Notes under the pieces: model-generated
What the model was told of the DNA's origin: nothing
Database searches by the model: none
The model's input: the letters and a program-made list of their open reading frames with translations, nothing else
Part shown: piece by piece, positions 11,830 through 19,886 of the stretch
How the letters are laid out: each line of letters starts with the position of its first letter
Numbering within the stretch: the stretch's first letter is position 1
From: Aquatica leii
Taxonomy: Eukaryota; Arthropoda; Insecta; Coleoptera; Lampyridae
Length of the DNA stretch: 64,000 nucleotides
Direction of reading: 5' to 3'
NCBI GenBank assembly: GCA_035610365.1
Contig: CM069432.1
Coordinates: forward strand, 930,001-994,000
Translations under genes and position numbers: made by a program

Positions 11830-13460
11830 AGCGTCGCGCTGTCACGCTCTACCTTGCCTACTCCATCAGCTTCCTCCACGGAGGTTGAGTCTGCGTTGTC
11901 CAAGTGTCGTCGTGAACACGACGACGTTGTACTTGTCCCTGATGAATCCTTACCTGACAGCATCGAAGAATCCTTTGATACTGACCCCATGCGCCTTACA
12001 AAACTATTTGCTCTAAAATCACTCATAAATGATTGACTTAGTTAGCAGACTTCAAGCGACTTTTCGAAAAACCATAATTTTCCGTCGCGTAACGCAGCAA
12101 ACTGCTGACATTGCCTTAGAAGGCGTACAAGCAGCTTTGCAAATGGTTACCGCTAAACTTTCCAGCACTCTTTCTGCAGTCCGTACTTCTTTTTCGTACG
12201 CCCAAGCTGCCTAATCTAAAATACAAAGGGGCATAAATCCTTCAGGTAAAACAGACGTCTTCGTGCGACTGTCGTTATCGTACCTAAACCGGACTCTGCT
12301 TTAAAGACTTCAGACGAAACTAAGACGATTTTGATGAAAGTCCTTAATCCGCAAACGTATGGAGGACTGAACAGAGTAATTAAACCGGGCAAAAACTTTA
12401 GAAGGCTCGAATCTGAGTGAACGGACTTAACAACAATTTCTACAACCGTCTTTGGTAAAGCCGGTCAGATCGTCAGACCGCAAGGTAAATTCTTACCTCG
12501 TGTTTCTATCTTCAACGTTTCTGCATACCTTTCTCCTGAGCAGGCGAAGGAAACAACCTTATCACAAAATTTCGACGATGCTTCTGATGAGATCCTACAT
12601 CTTGCCAATGAGCAACTTAAAGTTGTTTTCCGCTTTGGCCCCCTGGTTGATACCGTTTGAGTTGACCGTCAACGCCCCCATTTTAAAGCCTACCCCTAAG
12701 AGAACTTTTGATTATAAACGCACAGATCCCGTTCGTATAAAGAAACCAATCGCAAGTTCTATTCCTCCTTATCCTCCACGTAGTGATTTTTGCCACTATC
12801 CTAGACTTGTAGACACCCTTATTGGTAAGTTGACCAAGATGATCCTTGATTTTTGCCAACGTAGATTAAACCGCATACGCATAAGTTTTAGAGCTGATGT
12901 ACCGTGGTGGAGACAGGTTAAAGCGAGCGGTGCTTTGTTTACAAAAACACCACAAAAAAGCCTCAGCAGACTCAAAACCTCAATAGCTTGTTTCTCACAA
13001 TGCCGCGCTTCACTGGTACAAACTGGCAGTGAAGACCGAAAAGTATAACTTCTGGCGAAGATTCTTTAAAAAAAAGCTTAGCGATAAGCCCATAGGAGTT
13101 AGTTTACAGGTTGATCTCTCGTAAGTTCCTGTCGACCCAACCTTGCTCTTTGTTTTCTGACAACGATCCGACGACAGATAGTCCTTTGCGTGCTCAAATA
13201 AGATCTCGCATTGATTTGCAAATATGATCCCAACAGGACTGGGTGAGCAGTAGTGACGATATAGCCGCGGTGGCTAGTAAAATTTCTAAAAATAAGTTTC
13301 CCGGGCCTAACGGAATACAGTGTAATGTCTTACGCGTAATTGTACAATATTCCCTGTCTTCTACGATCATTGATTCGTTCAACTCATGTGGTTATTTTTT
13401 TACCAGGCGGAAAGCTAGTAAACTCATCACCATTCTCAAAAAAAGAACATCGCAGAGTGA
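11830..13460 (+). mobile_element. R1-clade LINE (R1-2): gag-like ORF1, end of endonuclease, start of RT
   Basis: The ORF1 part is at about 11854-12215 (SALSKCRREHDDVVLV; VTQQTADIALEGVQAAL) and continues in other frames with VVIVPKPDSALKTSDETKT and VLNPQTYGGLNRVIKPG (about 12275-12390), then PRVSIFNVSAYLSPEQAK (about 12500-12550). This resembles the RNA-binding part of R1/I-type gag proteins. From about 12795 come CHYPRLVDTLIGKLTKMIL and ISFRADVPWW, a typical linker after the endonuclease. From 13243 come SSSDDIAAVASKISKNKFPG and FNSCGYFFTRRKASK, the first RT block. Most of the endonuclease is deleted. The 13.08-13.44 kb part repeats the sequence at 5.48-5.86 kb. Confidence 0.7.
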
Positions 13461-13490
13461 GTCGTAGGAGTATAACTGATAATATTCAGC
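13436..13490 (-). repeat. Scrap of the orphan-family 5' leader
   Basis: Contains GAGTGAGTCGTAGGAGTATA and then ACTGATAATATTCAGCT, matching the leader at 17.5 kb (reverse complement) and 60.3 kb. Only about 50 bases are left, joined directly to the R1-2 fragment. Confidence 0.5.
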
Positions 13491-13571
13491 TCGTTTACAT
13501 CTGATAACGCATTAGGTAGATAAATCAACTAATACAAGTCTAACAACGAGTATATTTTGCTTCAGTTTCAG

Positions 13572-13606
13572 TTTTTTCTGAAGAAGACAGCGACATGACT
13601 GTCGAA
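13572..13606 (+). repeat. Hairpin motif CTGAAGA-(GACAG..CTGTC)-GAAAC
   Basis: A perfect 5-bp stem (GACAG/CTGTC) sits between CTGAAGA and GAAACGTC. The same arrangement, with a GAC/GTC stem, occurs twice in the inverted repeat at 56.5-56.9 kb. It looks like a conserved terminal structure of some retroelement family. Confidence 0.4.
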
Positions 13607-14039
13607 ACGTCAAACATTGTAATTTTCAAAATTTGTAAGTTTTATAAATTTTATGAAAAGTGTAAATATGGAACGCGGTTCAAAACCCGAAAATAATTAC
13701 TTGTTAAAAAATCATGACCGCGAAAGCTTCAAAAATAAAATAAACCTAATGCATACACTGGGTTTTAAATAAAATGCACCACATAGTAGGAGTAGACGTG
13801 GAGGTCTGAAATTTTGTATGTAAAATTGTTATATATGGACAAATAAATGATTAAAATTTGGAATGAAAATGTTGATGTATTCAAAAAATATACATGGTGT
13901 TATCAACATCTCCACGCTTCTTTTACTTTTATTTTTGAACCCTTATCGTTGTAGTTTTCCAGATTTTTTTAGATCTAGTTATCAGTTGTCATTGTTTGTG
14001 TCAGAATGCGATGAGTTTATAGACAAGATAATTTTCAAC

Positions 14040-15035
14040 AATTAACGCCTTTTGAGAGAGGGCGAATTATTGGTATGCAGAAAGCTGAGTTGGGATATCG
14101 TGAAATCGCCAGAAGATTAGGACGTACTCATTCAAAAGTATTAAGAACATGTCGAGGATGGCAGGAGGAACAATTGCAAACACGACGTAGAGGTACTGGA
14201 CTACCCAGAGTCACGCATGAACGAGAAGATCGTCTGTTAAGAAGAAGGGTCGTTCAAGACCCTTGGGAACCATCGCGTTCAGTTGGAATAAACTGGTTAC
14301 GAGCAGTTGATCGCAGAGTCTTTGTGAGTACTGTTTATCGTCGAATCCGATCTTTTGGATTGCGATCATATCGACCAAACTCTTGTATTCCTCTAACACT
14401 TCACCACCTAGAAGTCAGACTTCAATGGTGCCAAGTCAGACAACATTGGCTACATGAATGGAACAACACAATTTTTTCTGATGAGTCTAGGTTCTATTTA
14501 TGGCACTCGGACGGGTGTACACGTTGCTGAGACCTAGAGGACAACGCTACGATTTACAGTTTGTACAACGAAGACATACTAGCTAAGCACCTGGTGTAAT
14601 GGTTTGGGGTGACATTTATTGGAGAGGCGGCTCTTTTTTATCATTTATCTAAGGCACGTTAAATGCTCGACGTTAGAACCAGTTCTTCTACCTCTTCTTC
14701 AAGAACGTCCAGAAGCTATTTTCCAACAAGATAATGCTCGACCGCATATGGCAGTAATGACACAAAGAGTTTTTGAAGAGAATGACGTAAATTTGCTACC
14801 GTGACCTGCTAGATCGCCAGCTTTATCACCAATAGAACATGTCTGAGATGATGGAGAGAAGACTGCGTCATCTAGCTCACCTTCCAAATACTATAGAAGA
14901 ATTGCGACAACAGCTTTAAATAGCCTGGAATGAGATACCCTAGGACGCAATAAATTACTTTATTTCCAGCATGCCTAAAAGTATAACTTCTTGCATACAA
15001 GCACGTGATGATGTTACACATAATTGACATTTTTT
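14040..15035 (+). pseudogene. Tc1 transposase (DD34E), frameshifted
   Basis: The N-terminal helix-turn-helix reads PFERGRIIGMQKAELGYREI then ARRLGRTHSKVLRTC (about 14047-14150). The first catalytic block is TIFSDESRFYLWHSDG (about 14468-14515). A frameshift follows at about 14516, then VMVWGDIYWRGG (about 14597), a shift, FQQDNARPHMAV (about 14721-14760), and a stop in place of Trp before PARSPALSPIEHV (about 14805-14840). C-terminal traces follow (LAHLPNTIEELRQQL, AWNEIP, DAINYFISSMPKSITSC) in shifted frames up to about 15030. Thirty-four residues separate the second Asp from the Glu, the Tc1 signature. At least two frameshifts and one stop make it inactive. Confidence 0.85.
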
Positions 15036-15089
15036 CAATAAAACGTTGTGTTGCTTCTTCCAAATTGTAATAATTTATTTGTCTATATA

Positions 15090-15215
15090 CAGGGTGGCTC
15101 ACGAGGTACTGTACATACTGAAATGGTATGTTTCTTAGGTCAATTTAAGTAGAAAACTTCCTGTAAACATAAGTCCAATTCGCCATAGTTATACAGATAC
15201 AAGCGTTCAAAGTTT
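15090..15215 (+). repeat. Left terminal inverted repeat of the DD41D element
   Basis: Pairs with 16502-16627. Outer bases CAGGGTG; inner end TTCAAAGTTTATAA. It is the expected transposase-binding region. Confidence 0.85.
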
Positions 15216-15355
15216 ATAACTGATCACAAATTTTTTGAAAATTAATTATTCTTAGTCAACTGGAAAACAAAAGCCGAACAATATGTCATTTATTGCTTTC
15301 TTTTCTACTAATGTCACAGTCGATTTTATTAAATGAAGTTTAATTTAAATGCAAA

Positions 15356-16456
15356 ATGCCTTCTCATTTTTCTAACGAAGAGTATGCTGATATAATTTAC
15401 ATTTATGGATTTTGTGATGGAAATGCGAGATCTGCCGTTAGGGAATATGAACGAAGATTTCCCAACAGAAGGGTGCCAAATCACCAAACCTTTTCTTCTG
15501 TGTTTCAACATATACGGACTCATGGTTCATTTCCATCAGTTTCAACAAGATCTGACCGTCCTGTGCAGTTAAATGTGAATGAGCAGGAAAACATTCTACA
15601 GATGGTTGATCAGAGTCTAGGGTTGAGTACTAGAAGAATTTCTTCTCGAACGGGACTCCCCCGTATGTCAGTATGGCGAACATTACATGATGGGTTTTTG
15701 TATCCCTATCACATACAACAGGTTCAGCATCTGGAACCTGGAGATTTTACTGCTCGGTTGAATTTCTGCCACTGGCTACAGGTAAATCCACAATTAGTTC
15801 CATTCATTTTATTTAGCGACGAGGCGCAATTTACTAGAGATGGAGTGAACAACACACGTAATTCTCATTTGTGGTCATATCAAAATCCACATGGCACAAC
15901 AGAAACTAACTTTCAGCGCAGATTTTCTGTTAACGTATGGTGTGGCATGATTGACGATCAACTTATTGGACCTTTTTTCTTTGAGGAACGTCTGACAGGA
16001 GAAGCATATGCTATTTTTTTGCGGAATGAATTGCTACCGCTTTTGGAAGAAGTACCTTTACTAACAAGACAAAAAATGTTTCTGCAACATGATGGAGCTC
16101 CTCCACATTTTAGTCGGCATGTGACCGAATATCTAAATGTTGCTTACCCCAATAGGTGGATTGGGCGTGGAGGCCCGCATGCTTGGCCACCGAGATCGTC
16201 CGATCTCACACCTTTGGACTACTATCTGTGGGGTCATGTGAAAAGTTTAGTATACGAGGTAAAAGTTAATACCAGAGCTGAACTAATACAGCATATCCTG
16301 GATGTGTGTCAACAAACACGGAACAACCAGCAGGTGCTTCGAGCGGCTACTCGGTCCAATTTAGATCGCAGCTGTCGTTGTATTAATGCCGAAGTCATTT
16401 TGAGCATTCGATGTGATTTTTTTGTTTGTTTTTTTTATGTTTGTTTTGTAGTTTGA
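15356..16456 (+). CDS. DD41D transposase (IS630/Tc1/mariner superfamily)
   Basis: Complete 366-codon frame with no stop or frameshift, a usual length for the superfamily. Residues about 5-60 form the helix-turn-helix domain often annotated as DUF4817 (GNARSAVREYERRFPNRRVP, HQTFSSVFQHI), followed by a second helix-turn-helix (RRISSRTGLPRMSVWRTLH, about 93-111). The catalytic residues are D155 (LFSDEAQF), D246 (MFLQHDGAPPHF) and D288 (SSDLTPLDYYLWG). Forty-one residues separate the last two, giving the DD41D signature. The enzyme would cut at the CAGGGTG ends and insert at TA. The C-terminus is Phe/Cys-rich. The ATG at 15356 is the first in frame, about 140 bases inside the left repeat. No introns are needed. 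This is the best candidate here for a recently active element. Confidence 0.93.
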   Translation: MPSHFSNEEYADIIYIYGFCDGNARSAVREYERRFPNRRVPNHQTFSSVFQHIRTHGSFPSVSTRSDRPVQLNVNEQENILQMVDQSLGLSTRRISSRTGLPRMSVWRTLHDGFLYPYHIQQVQHLEPGDFTARLNFCHWLQVNPQLVPFILFSDEAQFTRDGVNNTRNSHLWSYQNPHGTTETNFQRRFSVNVWCGMIDDQLIGPFFFEERLTGEAYAIFLRNELLPLLEEVPLLTRQKMFLQHDGAPPHFSRHVTEYLNVAYPNRWIGRGGPHAWPPRSSDLTPLDYYLWGHVKSLVYEVKVNTRAELIQHILDVCQQTRNNQQVLRAATRSNLDRSCRCINAEVILSIRCDFFVCFFYVCFVV

Positions 16457-16501
16457 TTTTCTGTTTTCAATAATAATAATTTTCAAAAAATGTGTGAGCA
16501 T

Positions 16502-16627
16502 TTATAAACTTTGAACGCTTGTATCTGTGTAACTATGGCGAATTGGACCTATGTTTATAGGTTTCTACTTAAATTGACCTAAGGAACATACCATTTCAGT
16601 ATGTACAGTACCTCGTGGGACACCCTG
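16502..16627 (-). repeat. Right terminal inverted repeat of the DD41D element
   Basis: Reverse complement of the left repeat with scattered substitutions. It ends CACCCTG before TA. Confidence 0.85.
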
Positions 16628-16930
16628 TATAACAGTTTACATACAAAATATAAGCCCTCCACGTCTACTCCTTCTATGTGGTGCATTTTATTTGAAACTC
16701 AGTGTATATACACAGTCACCACAAATAAGTTGCTAAATTTTATACAGTTGATTAAAACTAAAGTGCGCTAAGCTTCCCGAAGTAAACTAAGACATATCCA
16801 CAGATGTGCACTCCAACTTGTCGTAATATTTTCCACAGTAACAGAACTTTAAACGGTGGTGTCAACAACACAACATTGAAACCAATATGCATCCGGTATA
16901 CATAATCTTTCGTGCAAGTCTTATTAGTTT

Positions 16931-17117
16931 GCCATAGGAATTTTTCAAGGTAAAAAATTATGTGCGGGTGACCGAAGTTGTCCAGCGAATTCTGCACAAT
17001 CAACACATCCAATTTATTTACTTACTACAAGCGTAAATGATTTAATTTCTCTTTTGTTATCACAGCAACTTTGGTCACCCGCACATGTTCTTTTACTTTG
17101 GAAAATTCCTATGACGA
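16931..17117. repeat. Imperfect palindrome, about 50-base arms around an 85-base loop
   Basis: The left arm 16931-16981 contains CCATAGGAATTTTTCAAGGT and TGTGCGGGTGACCGAAGTTG. The right arm 17067-17117 contains CAACTTTGGTCACCCGCACA and GGAAAATTCCTATGAC, its near reverse complement. No coding sequence lies inside. It may be a MITE or a transcribed hairpin. Confidence 0.7.
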
Positions 17118-17439
17118 TCGGAGGATAACAACTGTACCAGATGCATAATCTGTTAATCTACGTTAAATGCAATAACCTTAATTTCATGCTAATTGACAGT
17201 GTTTTTTGTCGTATTCAACGAATTTATTGAATGTAACTTTAAGCCATTTACATTTGTTGTTTATGTGTCCAAAATGTTGCCTAATTTAAGGGATATGTGT
17301 GATTAGTCGTATTGCAATATTTTTGGCGAGCCCTTTTTTTATTCGCTTATGCTATTGCTGAAATAAGTATAATCGACTTGTGTTAATCGATTTATCTACC
17401 TTAAGCGTGATCAGATCTAAACGGGAATCTGTAGTGTAT

Positions 17440-17900
17440 ATTGCTTTTGTTTCGGCGCTCTTTTAATTACATTCTAATTGACATATCAAGCTGAATAATA
17501 TCAGTTATACACTTACGACTCACTCTCAGACGTTCTGAGCTGCCCTACTCCCTTTGGGTTGATGTAATTACTGGTGAGTGATTGCAGCATACTGCAGGCT
17601 TAGGTTCTTACCGTAACAACATTTTTGATGGTTTTGTCTGTAATAGTTTTGTTGTTTGTTTATTTTGTTCTTATATTTTTGTGTTTTTGTATGATACGAA
17701 TTTAAACTTGCTTTACCAAAAGCTTTTGGTTAATTTTTTTATTGTAGTGTGGTATGTATCATGTCTGACACTGCACAAACTCCCGTCTGCGTCCGTGTGG
17801 CACGCAACCTACTTTTGGGTGCCGTCCTGAATAAAACTAAAGAGCAAAAAACTTTAATTTCTAAAATAATAACTAATATGTATTCTTTACGCTTTTCTGT
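17440..17900 (+). pseudogene. 5' end of the orphan element family: leader, splice donor, short intron, start of a coding exon
   Basis: About 170 bases (17460-17630) match the reverse complement of 60.24-60.42 kb, including ATCAGTTATACACTTACGAC, GTTCTGAGCTGCC and TGCAGGCTTAGGTT. Both copies keep a splice donor at the same point (CTG|GTGAGTG here, donor at 17574). A pyrimidine-rich acceptor TTTTTTTATTGTAG ends at 17747. The next exon has an ATG at 17761 and reads MSDTAQTPVCVRVARNLL then LGAVLNKTKEQ, with an open frame to 18084. Similarity fades after about 17900 into AT-rich DNA, so this copy is a truncated 5' end. The intron is predicted from sequence only, and the exon 2 protein resembles nothing I can name. 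Confidence 0.5.
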
Positions 17901-19300
17901 GATTAAATACAGAAAATTTCAAATGAATTCAATTTGCATTTATACACTATTGGTAGTTGTAGTTCTATTACTTTTAAAAACCAGTAAGGCCAATTGTAAT
18001 GCAACTTTGTTTTTACGAAATGTTTTGTTTATTATAACTCGAAAACTTTTCAGAAGTCGAGTTTTTAATATGATTTTTTGTTAGTTGGAAACAACTCCAG
18101 TTTATTATTGTTCCTAGTAGAAGTTTTTACCGAAACCAAAAGACTGCGAAATTATACGTACTATTTTCCATTAATCCGACAAATCGATGTTTTAAATCAT
18201 AAAAAATATCTGACTTTTGCAAATTATTAATTGTTCTTTAAGCATTGTGCTATTAAATTTCGAAGTAACTTACAGAGATGAGTAATCAAACGTAATTAAT
18301 TTTTGCGTTTAAAATTGATTAGAATTGTTTATACAGAAAAACTACAAAACTTATTACATTGAAGTTTGTTTAACAAAAACACTGCTGAAAATATTTACTT
18401 TGATGTAAAGTTTGAAAAAACGCCGACTACACTTTATTTAAATAAGAAAATTTCGCATCTGCTTGGAAAATCATTATATTCACATCTGTCGGATCATGGA
18501 ATATGTTTAAACTACCAATCATTAGATATTTTATAAAATTAGAATTAAAAACGTGTTTGAATAAAAGCAGATGTTTTGGTAAATACGTTTAATACGTAAT
18601 AAGTTGGTGAAGGTAAGCCAGATCATTCTATAACAAAAAATATTACTTACGTTGATATAATTACAACATTTTACTATTAATTGTTAAATAAATAATGTGG
18701 GATGTGTTGTTCGTTCTTTATATTAATTTAATTTATGGCATTAATTTAACGATTCGACGAGGATGAACCTATTTTTTTAAAGTTCAAAAACAATTGTCGA
18801 TTCGTACAATAACAGTAATTTACGTAACAAGCGTCGAAAGTAAATCATAGCATAACGAACGGTAATGCATGTGAATGAGTTATGCTATGAAACTTTCGAC
18901 GGTAGTAACGTACATTATTTTTTGTGTTGCCCTTTGTAAAATTATATTACTTTTTTAAGAAATTTAAAAAACACCAGAGATACAATGTTAATACTACATT
19001 TATTACTAAATCTGACAAATTTGACATTAAATTTAACATCGTTCGTTTTTTAGTTTTAACTGAATTTCAAGATTTTTTAAATAACTTTTCCACTTGTCGC
19101 ATACTCGTTCTAATATAATTGTTGGCAATTGGTTTTGATTTAAGCAAGGCACTCATTAATTACATACATTTAGTTATTAATTACAAACAAAATGTAAGAG
19201 TGTTACACTTGCAACATTCTTTTCAACGATGGGGGTGCAGAATAATTATCCACCACATAATACGCAAAAAAAAGAAGGGGTAGTACATAGTTATCATTGT
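17900..19300. other. AT-rich spacer
   Basis: No supported gene. The only structure is the hairpin at 18829-18912. The lower part (below about 19311) probably includes the 3' LTR of BEL-1, whose outer boundary I could not place. Confidence 0.45.
18829..18912. repeat. Hairpin with about 30-base arms
   Basis: GCGTCGAAAGTAAATCATAG then CATAAC on the left pairs with GTTATGCTATGAAACTTTCG then AC on the right, around about 25 bases. The stem is nearly perfect. It resembles a compact MITE remnant or a cruciform-forming element. Confidence 0.65.
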
Positions 19301-19304
19301 ATGT

Positions 19305-19323
19305 GTAAACATACCGCCCTCCT
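19305..19323 (-). promoter_or_regulatory. Polypurine tract and start of the BEL-1 3' LTR
   Basis: On the minus strand AAGGAGGGCGGTA precedes TGTTTACACATAC, the usual pattern of a purine tract followed by a TG-starting LTR just after BEL/Pao integrase. The LTR would run from 19311 towards lower coordinates; its end was not identified. Confidence 0.5.
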
Positions 19324-19886
19324 TGAAAGATCTTATTAAATATTATTACATATAAAAATATACAAAAACATATAACATAGTAAATATTGTAAATCAGAAG
19401 GTAAAAACAAAATGAAAAAGATTAATTCACAACACAGCTGTTTTGAGAACACACTAAATGTATTTGGATATAATGCCTTGGCCAGTTTTGATCGATGCAA
19501 CCCGAGTAATTCCATCAAGACCAAGATAGATATCAACTACTTGCCCCAAACGCCATCGTAAAGAAGGCTGTGTATAATGAGCCAATATTGTCGATCCATT
19601 TTGTACTTCGTTGCAATTCGCCAATGTATTTACGATGCCACCTTGTCCAAAACTGGTAAACATTTTGTTGCAGTCTTTGGAATTGATTTAAACGTAATGT
19701 GGATATTGCGGCTACATTTAAGTCGGGAACAGCAACCATTGATCTCCCAATCATGAAGTGAGCTGGAGTCAAAGGTGTGATGTCGTTTGGATCGGCAGAA
19801 AGTGGTGATAGAGGCCGGGAATTTAAAATAGACTTGAATCAGTACGGTGAGCATTTCTTCGTAAGTGAACAAAGCATTGCCAACTA

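Larger units (their letters stand above)
15090..16627 (+). mobile_element. DD41D mariner-related transposon, apparently intact, 1538 bp
   Basis: Ends are CAGGGTG and CACCCTG, flanked by TA at 15088-15089 and 16628-16629. The inverted repeats extend about 125 bases, from CACGAGGTACTGTACATACT at the outer end to ACAAGCGTTCAAAGTTTATA at the inner end, with roughly ten differences by eye. One complete transposase gene lies between them. The element sits inside the right terminal repeat of the Tc1 element, so it is the younger of the two. Confidence 0.9.
13756..16704 (+). mobile_element. Tc1-type DNA transposon (DD34E) with long terminal repeats, carrying a nested DD41D element
   Basis: Ends read CACTG...CAGTG, flanked by TA at 13754-13755 and 16705-16706. 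The left end and the reverse complement of the right end share AAATAAAATGCACCACATAG and then AGTAGACGTGGAGG, ATTTTGTATGTAAA and TGTTATA. If the insert at 15090-16627 and one TA are removed, the match continues through GACAAATAAAT. The right terminal repeat was therefore whole before the nested insertion and exceeds 100 bases. The transposase is broken. Confidence 0.85.

Noticed and set aside
13572..13606. Hammerhead ribozyme core (CTGANGA...GAAA)
   Set aside because: One extra base lies between CTGAAGA and the stem, and no helix III/cleavage-site arrangement is present after GAAAC, so the ribozyme fold is not supported; only the conserved hairpin is reported.
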